A stretch of 18,072 nucleotides of DNA from an uncultured Treponema sp. (GTDB taxonomy: Bacteria > Spirochaetota > Spirochaetia > Treponematales > Treponemataceae). The position numbers and the translations under genes were made by a program. Where the stretch lies: NCBI GenBank assembly GCA_947167745.1, contig CAMVJE010000027.1, positions 1-18,072 on the forward strand, read 5' to 3'. Positions 5,482 to 13,542 of the stretch are shown in pieces; the stretch's first letter is position 1; each line of letters starts with the position of its first letter. The notes beneath the pieces were generated by a model. That model saw only the letters and a list, made by a program, of their open reading frames with translations, was not told the DNA's origin and made no database searches.

Positions 5482-6800
5482 ATCTTCTCTCACAGATAAT
5501 AATTCCTGCCTGCGCCGTCATTCTCCTCGTGCTTGTGGTCGCTTTTTTTGCCGGCAGCGAAACAGCCTATCTTTCGATTACCCGGCTCATGCTCCGCCAC
5601 TTGCAGAAAAACGACGCTTCTGGTAAGAAAAATTCCCCGGCAAAGAAAATCACTTTCCTCAAAAAAGACACGAACCGCCTTCTTTCCCTCATTCTTATTG
5701 GAATCAATTTCATTACTTCTCTTGTTTCCGGTCTGGCGGCAACACTGGCGATTTCTCTGTTGGGTGACAAGGGCGCATCTATCGCAACTTTCGTCATGGC
5801 ATTCGTATTGATTATCTTCGGCGAAATCGTTCCGAAAACAGTGGCGGCTGTCTATCCCGTAAAATTTGCCACACTTACTGCAAGTCCCCTCATTTTCCTC
5901 GAAAAGCTCCTCTTTCCTATCGTGTGGTTTTTCTCAAAAATCACCGACGGAATCACCTCAGCCTTGCAGAATTTCTTTAAGAATTCCAAAGAACTGATTA
6001 CCGAAGAAGAGCTCAAATCCCTGATTGAAATTGGTGCAAAAGAAGGAACTCTTGAATCCAGCGAAAAGAAAATGCTTTACAAGATTTTCGACTTTACCGA
6101 CCTGCACATAAAAGACATCATGCGCCACCGAAGTTTAGTTCAGTTCATTCCGATTGATGCAGAATATGACGAAATCGTAAAGATTTTTGCCCTCTCAGGC
6201 TATTCCCGTCTTCCCGTTTGCGACGAGGATTTTTCAAAGGTAGAAGGAATGCTGTTTTACAAGAGCGTACTTTTAAATGCCCCAAAAAACACGGATTCCA
6301 AATCAGCTTCCAGAAAATCATTTGCCCGAAGATACATGAAACCAACTCTTTTCGTTCCGGAAACACTTTACGCCACTGAACTTCTACAAAAATTCAAGAA
6401 CGAAAAACAGAGTTTTGCCATCGCAGTGGACGAAAATGGATCAAATTCGGGAATTGTAACGATGGACGACATTTTGCGGGCTGTATTCGGACGAAGCATC
6501 AACTCAATCCACAATGAACTTCCCCCCGAAAAGCGCATTCATCCGGTATCAATAGTAGAATATCTCGTTCCAGGCGACATTAAAATCGATGATGCGAATG
6601 AATTGCTGGATTTGGACTTAGAAAGTGAAAATTACAACACTATCGGCGGTTGGCTTTTGGAACAGTTTGGGGAATTGCCTGAAATCGGCGCAACAATAAA
6701 AAGAGATGGTGTAATTTACAGAATTGAGGAACAGAGTCAGCGGCGCATTCAAAGCGTGCGAATAAACCTGCCTCATGCGCCAGTGCTGAACCGAAAATAG
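5478..6800 (+). CDS. Second CNNM/CBS/CorC-HlyC protein, paralogue of its neighbour, 440 aa
   Basis: This gene has the same order of domains as the preceding one: CNNM membrane domain (about 5-165) with AGSETAYLSI, GINFIT and FGEIVPK; CBS pair (about 205-335) ending AIAVDENGSNSGIVTMDDI; and a CorC_HlyC domain (about 350-432). Identity to the neighbour is clearly partial, and the membrane motif GNEIVN has become GINFIT, while the CBS linker carries an extra Ser/Lys-rich stretch (NTDSKSASRKSF). The two could form a heterodimer, as CNNM proteins act as dimers; this is inference. The ATG overlaps the previous stop (ATGA) with GGGAGGTG just upstream. The stop is only five bases from the stop of the convergent hydrolase gene, with no visible terminator. 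Confidence 0.88.
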   Translation: MNLLSQIIIPACAVILLVLVVAFFAGSETAYLSITRLMLRHLQKNDASGKKNSPAKKITFLKKDTNRLLSLILIGINFITSLVSGLAATLAISLLGDKGASIATFVMAFVLIIFGEIVPKTVAAVYPVKFATLTASPLIFLEKLLFPIVWFFSKITDGITSALQNFFKNSKELITEEELKSLIEIGAKEGTLESSEKKMLYKIFDFTDLHIKDIMRHRSLVQFIPIDAEYDEIVKIFALSGYSRLPVCDEDFSKVEGMLFYKSVLLNAPKNTDSKSASRKSFARRYMKPTLFVPETLYATELLQKFKNEKQSFAIAVDENGSNSGIVTMDDILRAVFGRSINSIHNELPPEKRIHPVSIVEYLVPGDIKIDDANELLDLDLESENYNTIGGWLLEQFGELPEIGATIKRDGVIYRIEEQSQRRIQSVRINLPHAPVLNRK

Positions 6801-6805
6801 AATTT

Positions 6806-7765
6806 TTACAATCCGCAGAAACTGATTAATTTTTTGTAATATCCCTCTTCATCAATATAATATGAAATAGCATGAGGAGCAGATTCAACGAGATACAATA
6901 ATTTTTCGCTTGTACAATACTGAAAATTTGCAATTGTCATTTCGACAGGAACATAACTATCACTGGTTCCGTGGATGAAAAGAACCGGTATTTTGTTATA
7001 ACGCAAACCTTTAAATGTGTCATATTCTTCAAAATCAAAATCAGCAAGAACACGAGCCATCAGATTTCCTATTCCTAAAACTAATCTCGGAAGCGGTACA
7101 TTTTTATCTTTTCGGGCAACCTTCCAAAATATTTCATAAGGCGAAATATATCCGCAGTCAGCAACAACAGATTTTAAATTTGAAGGCAGGTCAAAACTAA
7201 GTGTCATCAAAACTGTAGCACAGCCCATTGAAATTCCTTCAAGATAAAGGGGAAGCTTATCTCCATAAATCTCATTTACTTTTAACAGCCAGTCACGCAC
7301 ATCATAGCGTTCTTTTACACCAAAAGTGATGTAAGTTCCCTCGCTTTTTCCATGAGCACGCTGATACGGAAGAACAACATTATATCCAAGTTCATGAAAG
7401 AATTTTGCAAGCGTGGCGAATTCCCGGAGAGGAGATGACCGATGCCCATGAATTAAAAGCCATGTTCCTTTTGCATTCTCAGCAGGAAGATTGTAAGCCA
7501 GAAGCTTTAAGCCGTCAAAAGATTCTACAGTGATTTCTTCCGGGTTTTGGGAATAGAACCATTCCGTATCGGCCTTGTTTTTCTGCAAAATTTCTTCAGT
7601 TGCGAAATGTTTTTCATCCATTGATGTTGGACGACCATTTCCCCGCATAAAATTCGGTCTGAAAAGGGTAAAATAAATAACCGTAAAGGCAATTACCACA
7701 AGCCCCGCAAAAATTCCAAGAGGAAGCGAGACTTGCTTGAGCAGTTTTTTCTTTTCTGTTTTCAT
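6806..7765 (-). CDS. Membrane-anchored alpha/beta hydrolase, 319 aa
   Basis: One N-terminal membrane anchor (about 13-34) precedes an alpha/beta hydrolase fold. LLIHGHRSS (104-110 region) is the oxyanion-hole strand, EGISMGCATVL carries nucleophile Ser179 in G-x-S-x-G, HGTSDSYVP carries Asp269 and APHAISYY carries His298, so the catalytic triad is complete. It resembles the YqkD/BAAT-type 'cephalosporin C deacetylase-like' hydrolases, but the substrate cannot be told from sequence. A basic head (MKTEKKKLLK) argues that the N-terminus stays inside and the catalytic domain lies outside. AAGGA precedes the ATG and the gene follows the beta-CASP gene by 12 bases, so they share an operon, although a functional link between them is unclear. 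Confidence 0.85.
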   Translation of the reverse strand: MKTEKKKLLKQVSLPLGIFAGLVVIAFTVIYFTLFRPNFMRGNGRPTSMDEKHFATEEILQKNKADTEWFYSQNPEEITVESFDGLKLLAYNLPAENAKGTWLLIHGHRSSPLREFATLAKFFHELGYNVVLPYQRAHGKSEGTYITFGVKERYDVRDWLLKVNEIYGDKLPLYLEGISMGCATVLMTLSFDLPSNLKSVVADCGYISPYEIFWKVARKDKNVPLPRLVLGIGNLMARVLADFDFEEYDTFKGLRYNKIPVLFIHGTSDSYVPVEMTIANFQYCTSEKLLYLVESAPHAISYYIDEEGYYKKLISFCGL

Positions 7766-7777
7766 CTGGATCCTTAA

Positions 7778-9373
7778 TTATTCTATTTCGTAAGATTCGC
7801 CGTATTTTACGATTTGGACTTCCGGGAAGCCATGCTCTTCAAGATGCTTTTTGAAGAATTCCTGAGATTCCCTTTCACCGTGAACCATAAAAATCTTTTT
7901 GAGGCGGCTTGTGTCGATTGTTTTGAGCCATTTCGTACATTCCTCGTAATCGGCATGGGCAGAAAAGGCATTGATACACTCAACATTCGCCTTAACATCA
8001 TACTCATCTCCCATGATTTTTACAACTTTTGCACCGTCACGAATTCGCCGTCCCAGCGTGTTTTCTGCCATGTAGCCGACGATAAGAATCGTGTTCCGCG
8101 GATCAGAGATATTGTTGGCGATGTGGTGAACGATTCGACCGCTTTCACACATGCCGTCCGCAGAGATGATAATCATTGGGCCTTCTTTTTTATTGAGATT
8201 TTTTGACTCTTCCAAACTGTTGATGAATGAAAGAGAGCCGAATCCGAATGGATTTTTGTGATGCTGTAAGAATGCCTCGTGGATATCATCGGAATAGCAC
8301 TCCTGATGAACCTGAAAAATCGAAGTGGCGTTAATTGCCATAGGAGAATCAACATAAATCGGAACAGGCGGAATCTTTTTTTTGTCTACCAGCATGTGCA
8401 GGTAATAAACGATTTCCTGAGTACGCTCAATGGCAAAAGACGGAATAATGACTTTGCCTTTCTTTTCGATAGCACGACGCACGATTTTACGAAGTTCATC
8501 CATAGCGACAATCGTGTCTTCGTGCTTGCGGTTGCCGTAAGTGCTTTCGATAAAAATATAATCTGGAGGCGGTACATTCGTAGCCGGGTCGCGGATAATG
8601 GGCTTTTGCTTTCGACCCAAGTCACCGGTGTAGAGAATGCGGATTTCATCCTTGCCCTCGCGCCGGTCATGGCCGCTTCGCCGTTCAGGCCCTTTGTACT
8701 CAGCCTGTTCTTCTGGAGTTGCCTTTCGCCGGTCAGATGTGGCCCGCTTGTCGTCCTTTTTCCAGCCGAAAAGCTTATTCCAGATTCTCAGGGCGTTGCT
8801 GTCGCTTTCTTTGATTGGCTTTCCGTTTGCATCGCGCTGGCCTTTTATCGTGATATATGCAAAGGCTGAGCCCAAAATATGCCCTGCATCAAAGAATTCA
8901 AGTTCAACTTCCGGGGAAATATACATTTTACGGTTGTAAGAAAGAGTGATTATCTGATTGGCGGCCTTGAGACAGTCTTTTTCGGTAAACATTGGTGTCC
9001 AGTTGAATTTCTCGCCCTTTTTTTGAGCCTGTTTTCGCAAATACTCGGCATCTCTTGCCTGAATGCGTGCGCTGTCCATCATGACGAGGTCAGTCAAATC
9101 GCGGGTAGCAGGAGTTGCATAAATGTTTCCGTTGTAGCCTTTTTTTACGAGCAAAGGCAAAAGACCAACATGGTCATAATGCGCATGAGTGAGGATGACA
9201 GAATCAATTTTATCGACGGGTATTTCAAAATTACGGTTTTTTTCGTCAGATTCGGCACGCTTACCTTGAAATGCTCCGCAATCAATCATATAAGACCGGC
9301 CATTTATTTCGATAATGTGTTTTGAACCAGTGACTTCCTGAGCCGCACCAAGAGAATAAACATGAACAGACAT
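7778..9373 (-). CDS. Beta-CASP metallo-beta-lactamase ribonuclease, 531 aa
   Basis: The protein belongs to the MBL/beta-CASP group (CPSF73, TTHA0252, bacterial RNases) that cuts or trims RNA. Metal ligands are visible: HAHYDH (63-68), His165 in FDAGHILGSA, Asp251 in TGDLGR and His498 in MVHGE. Beta-CASP motifs are IESTYG (275-280), GRIVHH (412-417) and AFSAHAD (469-475). The chosen start ATG (9373) has AAGGAGG seven bases upstream; a GTG 45 bases further up has none. Unusually, residues about 178-245 form a polar insertion between two beta strands of the MBL domain, with SDRRK and GPERRSGHDRREG. Without it the length would match the family. RNA cleavage is inferred from complete catalytic residues; partner and substrate are unknown. 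Confidence 0.9.
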   Translation of the reverse strand: MSVHVYSLGAAQEVTGSKHIIEINGRSYMIDCGAFQGKRAESDEKNRNFEIPVDKIDSVILTHAHYDHVGLLPLLVKKGYNGNIYATPATRDLTDLVMMDSARIQARDAEYLRKQAQKKGEKFNWTPMFTEKDCLKAANQIITLSYNRKMYISPEVELEFFDAGHILGSAFAYITIKGQRDANGKPIKESDSNALRIWNKLFGWKKDDKRATSDRRKATPEEQAEYKGPERRSGHDRREGKDEIRILYTGDLGRKQKPIIRDPATNVPPPDYIFIESTYGNRKHEDTIVAMDELRKIVRRAIEKKGKVIIPSFAIERTQEIVYYLHMLVDKKKIPPVPIYVDSPMAINATSIFQVHQECYSDDIHEAFLQHHKNPFGFGSLSFINSLEESKNLNKKEGPMIIISADGMCESGRIVHHIANNISDPRNTILIVGYMAENTLGRRIRDGAKVVKIMGDEYDVKANVECINAFSAHADYEECTKWLKTIDTSRLKKIFMVHGERESQEFFKKHLEEHGFPEVQIVKYGESYEIE

Positions 9374-9495
9374 AGGAGCCTCCTTACTTTTATTTTCTCC
9401 CATAAAACTGAATTTCACAAGGATTTTTTTCTCCCTAGACTTTTATTCTTTTTGCACTTACAATTAGAAGATTAAAAACTGTTTTCGAGGATAAT

Positions 9496-10566
9496 TTGTA
9501 TACTAGAGATATTAAAACGCCGCCAGAAAGGATAGTACACGGTGGTAAAATCGAATTTGGCACTTTCAAAGGCCTTTTACCTGAACTCGATATTCGTGGC
9601 GTTCGTACACCTTTTACAGGCTTCCCATTTCCAACAGTAATTACTAATCTCCGCATCCAGAGTTCGCTTATGTTCTTCTTCAACATAGGTTCTTATATTG
9701 GTACAGTGGATTTTTTCGATCACAAAGCATTCGGTTTCGCTGATGTAGTATTCTGGAATAAAGATAGCGGGCGTAAATTCGCTTATCGTTCTTTCATGGG
9801 TCCTCGTCGCCGTTTTATTCCCCACAACATGAAAGTCGGATTTTGTGCAAGTTTCAACAAAAAACGCTATATTCGGGTAAGCTGGGATCATCAGAGGGAC
9901 AGACTTTCCATGATTTTCAACCTTAAAGGAGATTCTTCCCGTCCGTCAACACAAGCCGCTTTTGTAGCCCACTATTCTGACGAATCAATGTGTGAAATGG
10001 CAACTGTAGTTCCATTCCCGTCAAAACGACGCTGCTCGGCAACTTACATCGCCACCCCACAAATCCATGGCACACTTTCCCTCGAAAAAACAAAACTTTC
10101 CGAAGAAGTAAATCAGGAAGATTTCGATGGAAGCGCGTTGCTGTCAATAAATCGAAGTTATTATAATCTTCATTCCATTTCAGAATTTGTCGTTGCCTCT
10201 GGTGAAATTGAAGGCAAAAAATTCAGTTTTCAGATTTTTACTACGCAAGAAAATGCCGTAGATTCCGACAATATAAATGGTAATGTTCTCTGCGTTAACG
10301 GAGAATTCACTCCACTACCGCCCGTTACGATTACACATCCATTCGGGCTTTCAAAAAAATGGGTCATTCAAGATTTTGAAAACATGGTTGACCTGACTTT
10401 CACGCCGGCATCAGATAATCATCGTGATGTATCATTTCTGGTAATGAAAAGTCAGTTGCACACAATTTTCGGAACTTTCGAAGGAGTAATCAAAACAAAA
10501 AACGGAGAAGATATCGTTCTTCACAATTTTGAGGGCGTCGCAAAAAATCAGCTTTTAAGATTATAA
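9496..10566 (+). CDS. DUF2804-like protein, 356 aa
   Basis: The sequence has the mostly beta-strand layout and typical landmarks of DUF2804 proteins as I remember them: an N-terminal G-T-F-K-G, a long middle of strands (IGTVDFFDHKAFGFADVVFW), a mid-region RSYYNLHS and a C-terminal GTFEGVIKTKNGEDI ending NFEGVAKNQLLRL. No enzymatic motif, signal peptide or membrane segment is visible. The start is TTG at 9496, with GAGG five bases upstream (9487-9490); the first in-frame ATG falls about 58 residues in, inside the conserved region. A TATACT at 9499-9504 lies within the first codons and may be chance. It heads an operon with the 671-residue protein and SlyX. The function of the family is not established. 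Confidence 0.7.
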   Translation: MYTRDIKTPPERIVHGGKIEFGTFKGLLPELDIRGVRTPFTGFPFPTVITNLRIQSSLMFFFNIGSYIGTVDFFDHKAFGFADVVFWNKDSGRKFAYRSFMGPRRRFIPHNMKVGFCASFNKKRYIRVSWDHQRDRLSMIFNLKGDSSRPSTQAAFVAHYSDESMCEMATVVPFPSKRRCSATYIATPQIHGTLSLEKTKLSEEVNQEDFDGSALLSINRSYYNLHSISEFVVASGEIEGKKFSFQIFTTQENAVDSDNINGNVLCVNGEFTPLPPVTITHPFGLSKKWVIQDFENMVDLTFTPASDNHRDVSFLVMKSQLHTIFGTFEGVIKTKNGEDIVLHNFEGVAKNQLLRL

Positions 10567-10578
10567 CAGAGGAAGATT

Positions 10579-12594
10579 ATGGCAGAAAAACCTGAAGCAA
10601 AATGGGAACCGGGAACACTTGATAATACACGCCGAAATATCGGTCCGATTGATGCCGAAGAAGCAAAAAAGATGATGCAGAAGCTCGGTGGAGAAGTCTT
10701 TGCCGAAAAACCTGCCCCCATTGATTACTCTGCACTGCCAAAAGCAAAAGAATACTCAAAGCGAGTTGTCGGTCGTTCTGCTTCAAGTATCTCGTCTCAA
10801 ACCGCAAACTCATCATCTATTCCCGTCAGTGGAAAAGTTGGTTTCGCCACAAAAGAAAAGCCGACAAGAGCAGGCTCCCTGCCTGAACTAACCTCAAAAC
10901 AGCGCGCACTCATGGACAGAATCATGATGAGCGATGATTACAAAATCAAAACAAACTACGGAATTTTCAATTTCGTCCGCAAATTCAAAAAAAATGGCAG
11001 CGAAGCAGTCCGCAAACCTTTCGTTGAATATAATCTTCAAAAGCATGTTGAACATCTGCAGGAATTCGTCACAACTGTCAAATCAATAATTCAATTTTCT
11101 CCTGATACATATAAATCAAAAATTATCTCTTCCAGTGAAGACAGATTCCGTTTTCTCAAAACGGTGGGTTCCTGGACAATGAAAGATATAAAAAAATATC
11201 TCTTCGAACTTCAGGATACAGAAGAAGTCACTGTCGCCATGATGATTCCTTTCGTAAGGGAAATCTACAAAAATCTAATTAAAATCTACTATCTTGGTGA
11301 AACAAAAATTTCTGGATATTTCAAGGAAATCTATAATGATTTGTCAAAATATCCAAAGTTTGACCTTAAAAAAGCTCAGGTTCTCTCAAAAACCGGCATA
11401 ACTGAATGGTTCTATATTTACAGTCAGGTTATCAAGGGACTCTATCCTCTCCTGATGCGCATGAGTTCAACAAATTTCGACTACTTTCAGGATTTTTTCC
11501 TTGTGCAAAGTGCCAATATTCTCGCATTTCTAGGTCTTACAAAATTCGATTTATTGCTTCCAAACAAAAAAGGTGAAAAACCGGCTGATATAAAATCAAA
11601 TGAAAAAGCCGAGGAAGAGCAAAAAGACAAAGAGGAAGAAGAAAAAAAGGAAGAACCGGAAAAGAAATCTGATCTTGTGGAAGCCGGTCTCAAACTTCTG
11701 GACAATCTTTTCCCGGAAGCAGGCTTTAATAACATCGATCAAATGCCCGATATGTTCCCATACTTTCAACCACTCTATCAATTTAGGGATGGTTATAATC
11801 TTCTCGCCCCGGAAAATCCTCTCCAGATTACAGTCACCCTTCTCCGCATAACAGAAGATATTTTCCAGGGCTTAAGAAATGTTGTCTTCACCGAAGAAAA
11901 CGAAGAAGATGTTTCTAAAAATACCGAAAAACTCTCTACCGTTCTCAGTGAATGGTCTGTTTATCGCGAAGTTCTCTTTGAGCGGCATTATGCCGACCAG
12001 ATTACCGACTTTGTAAACAATGAATATTCTCAGGGTGACTACAAATCAACGCTCTTTGGTAAGAAAATGCTCACTTCAATTCTCTGGCAGACTAAATATA
12101 ACTTCCTGCCATATTTTGAATTTGAGCAACTTCTTCTCGAAAAACCCAAAAACGACAGTCAGTACCGGCCAATGTGTATCCGGGTTGGCTTTCTTCTGCG
12201 ATTCTTTACAACTCTTTCAAGAAATATTGACTCTGCAAAAGGTCAAGGTTCAGTCATGGGAATTCAGAATCCCTGGGATCGCTATAAATTCGATATTCCA
12301 AATGCAATCTCAAAACGAATGGATGTTCTTCTGGGTGCAAAACGACTCACAGACACAGCTGCAACAAACGCAAACCTTATTAAATATTCTCTTCTCATTG
12401 TCGCAGTTCTAGACTGGTGGGTAAACAACCCTGCAAGTCCAGCCTATAGCACCGACTCAAGCAAAATTTATCGAATCAATCCAGATGACGGCGGTCCGGC
12501 ATTCAGTGTTCCTACCCGCAACGATCAAAACAAACTTTTTGCAGAACGAGTTAAGCAGAATATCGAAAAACAGAAGGAAGCGGCGGCAAAATAA
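10579..12594 (+). CDS. Unrecognised large cytoplasmic protein, 671 aa (spirochaete-type hypothetical)
   Basis: I do not recognise a domain. There is no signal peptide or convincing membrane helix, so it is probably cytoplasmic. The first 105 residues are polar and look disordered, and two largely helical blocks follow: about 105-330, rich in aromatic and Lys residues, and about 375-640. An acidic/basic low-complexity linker of about 35 residues (near 337-372, KAEEEQKDKEEEEKKEE) separates them. A short hydrophobic run (NLIKYSLLIVAVLDWWVNN, near 616-634) is the only candidate membrane contact. The tail is a charged helix (VKQNIEKQKEAAAK). AGAGGAAG precedes the ATG. It sits 12 bases after the DUF2804-like gene and its TAA directly abuts the SlyX ATG, so the three are an operon. 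Restriction to spirochaetes is an impression, not tested. Confidence 0.8.
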   Translation: MAEKPEAKWEPGTLDNTRRNIGPIDAEEAKKMMQKLGGEVFAEKPAPIDYSALPKAKEYSKRVVGRSASSISSQTANSSSIPVSGKVGFATKEKPTRAGSLPELTSKQRALMDRIMMSDDYKIKTNYGIFNFVRKFKKNGSEAVRKPFVEYNLQKHVEHLQEFVTTVKSIIQFSPDTYKSKIISSSEDRFRFLKTVGSWTMKDIKKYLFELQDTEEVTVAMMIPFVREIYKNLIKIYYLGETKISGYFKEIYNDLSKYPKFDLKKAQVLSKTGITEWFYIYSQVIKGLYPLLMRMSSTNFDYFQDFFLVQSANILAFLGLTKFDLLLPNKKGEKPADIKSNEKAEEEQKDKEEEEKKEEPEKKSDLVEAGLKLLDNLFPEAGFNNIDQMPDMFPYFQPLYQFRDGYNLLAPENPLQITVTLLRITEDIFQGLRNVVFTEENEEDVSKNTEKLSTVLSEWSVYREVLFERHYADQITDFVNNEYSQGDYKSTLFGKKMLTSILWQTKYNFLPYFEFEQLLLEKPKNDSQYRPMCIRVGFLLRFFTTLSRNIDSAKGQGSVMGIQNPWDRYKFDIPNAISKRMDVLLGAKRLTDTAATNANLIKYSLLIVAVLDWWVNNPASPAYSTDSSKIYRINPDDGGPAFSVPTRNDQNKLFAERVKQNIEKQKEAAAK

Positions 12595-12801
12595 ATGGAA
12601 AAGGAAATAGATGAAAGATTCATTGCCCTGGAGACAAAAATTGCCTACATGGACGATTTTATAAACAAGCTTCAGGATGAAGCCGTTGAAAATCAAAAAA
12701 TGATTCAGTATTTGCGCGAAGAAAATCAAATTCTCGCCAGTCGAATTCAGGATTTGTCAGAAAATCTTGAAATTCCCAACAGAAAGCCGCCACACTACTA
12801 G
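12595..12801 (+). CDS. slyX: SlyX family coiled-coil protein, 68 aa
   Basis: The product is a short coiled coil with the features of SlyX: an N-terminal ALETKIAYMDDFINKLQD helix, a second heptad helix (MIQYLREENQILASRIQDL) and the conserved ending KPPHY. SlyX is widespread in proteobacteria but its biochemical role is unknown; it is normally a free-standing gene. Here the ATG follows the TAA of the 671-residue gene with no gap, and the nearest AAGGAAG is about 15 bases upstream inside that gene, which points to translational coupling. A cooperative role with the upstream protein is inferred from that arrangement only. Confidence 0.82.
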   Translation: MEKEIDERFIALETKIAYMDDFINKLQDEAVENQKMIQYLREENQILASRIQDLSENLEIPNRKPPHY

Positions 12802-12810
12802 TATAAACAA

Positions 12811-12960
12811 AAAGGGGATGACCAATAAGTTCAAAAAGTGTCATTTTCGGGCTTGACCCGAAAATCCATTTAATTGCAATACAAGAGATTGCCGTGTTCA
12901 AGGGCGACAAGCAATGCCCTTGAGCACGGCAATGACTCATACTTATTGGACAGCCCCTTT
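12811..12960. repeat. 150-bp nested palindromic repeat (MITE-like)
   Basis: The outer arms 12811-12830 and 12941-12960 are inverted 20-base repeats matching at 18 positions (AAAGGGG…CCAATAAGT). Inside are a perfect 9-base hairpin with a CTTGA loop (ATTTTCGGG, 12843-12851, with 12857-12865) and a larger cruciform: ATTGCCGTG (12888-12896) with CACGGCAAT (12925-12933), enclosing CAAGGGC (12899-12905) with GCCCTTG (12916-12922). It contains no open reading frame. It lies between the convergent SlyX and membrane-protein genes and may serve as a two-way terminator. Its layout suggests a non-autonomous mobile or extragenic palindromic family; there is no second copy in the window, and no target duplication was identified. 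Confidence 0.75.
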
Positions 12961-12966
12961 GTTCAA

Positions 12967-13392
12967 TTAATCTTTATTTTTTAACCAGCCAAGAAGGGCA
13001 ATAACCCAGCCGATGATAATCACAATAAGACCAATGCCAATGTGATTTCCAGCAGCCTTGTGAGCCATTTTTACAAGTCCCTTTGCCCATGGAGCGAGGT
13101 TGAGATAGTTAAGAAGAACATAAATACCGCCAACGATTGAAACAATGAGCGAGATAAGTTTTACAGGAAGTTTTGTTCCCAAAGAAACAAAGCAGAAAAC
13201 GATACCGGCAATTGCACCGCCGAGAGCCAGGATTGAACCGATTTTAAGGTCGCCAGAGCCGTCGACAATTGCATTGAAAGCACTTGTACCGCCACCGAAG
13301 AATTTGCTTGCTGTAAGTGGCAGGAAACAGCCGATTACAACGAGAGCCAAGCCGATGAGATAAAGACTAAGCGTTCCAGATTTTTTACCCAT
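12967..13392 (-). CDS. Four-helix membrane protein of unknown function, 141 aa
   Basis: Four hydrophobic segments (about 8-30, 50-72, 76-95 and 118-138) make up most of the protein; the short loops carry GGGTSAFNAIVDGSGD after helix 1 and a basic stretch (AKGLVKMAHKAAGN) before helix 4. I recognise no family and assign no function. The ATG has AAGGAGG eleven bases upstream on this strand, a strong site, and a TATAAT box further upstream, so it is a genuine single-gene unit. It is divergent from the chemoreceptor gene and convergent with SlyX, from which the palindromic repeat separates it. Confidence 0.75.
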   Translation of the reverse strand: MGKKSGTLSLYLIGLALVVIGCFLPLTASKFFGGGTSAFNAIVDGSGDLKIGSILALGGAIAGIVFCFVSLGTKLPVKLISLIVSIVGGIYVLLNYLNLAPWAKGLVKMAHKAAGNHIGIGLIVIIIGWVIALLGWLKNKD

Positions 13393-13428
13393 TTTTATTA
13401 ATCCTCCTTATTTTAAACGGATATGCAT

Positions 13429-13434
13429 ATTATA
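13429..13434 (-). promoter_or_regulatory. -10 box of the four-helix membrane protein gene
   Basis: On the minus strand this reads TATAAT, 36 bases before the ATG and upstream of the AAGGAGG. A matching -35 (TTTAAG at a 17-base distance) is poor. Confidence 0.45.
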
Positions 13435-13477
13435 ACGCAAAATTATAAATTCTTAAATGAAATATTTAAACAGAATT

Positions 13478-13507
13478 TTGACTTTTTCAAATTATAGACG
13501 ATAATAT
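13478..13507 (+). promoter_or_regulatory. Sigma-70-like promoter of the chemoreceptor gene
   Basis: TTGACT (13478-13483) and TAATAT (13502-13507) are separated by 18 bases, giving a near-consensus promoter with about a 30-base leader. GATAAT at 13500 (16-base spacer) is an alternative. The ribosome site GGGG, ten bases before ATG, is weak. Confidence 0.5.
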
Positions 13508-13542
13508 ATAATAGTAAAGAGAGCATCAGCGGGGTTGTAATT

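Noticed and set aside
9374..9418. GTG start adding 15 residues to the beta-CASP protein
   Set aside because: It lacks a ribosome site, whereas the ATG at 9373 has AAGGAGG at ideal spacing and starts the conserved first strand.
9499..9504. TATACT as a promoter for a leaderless start downstream in the DUF2804-like gene
   Set aside because: No ATG, GTG or TTG lies in frame at the right distance; TTG at 9496 with GAGG upstream is the better start.
11600..11851. Lys/Arg-rich plus-strand frame within the 671-residue gene
   Set aside because: It is an out-of-frame reading of the GAA/AAA-rich linker and has no start signal.
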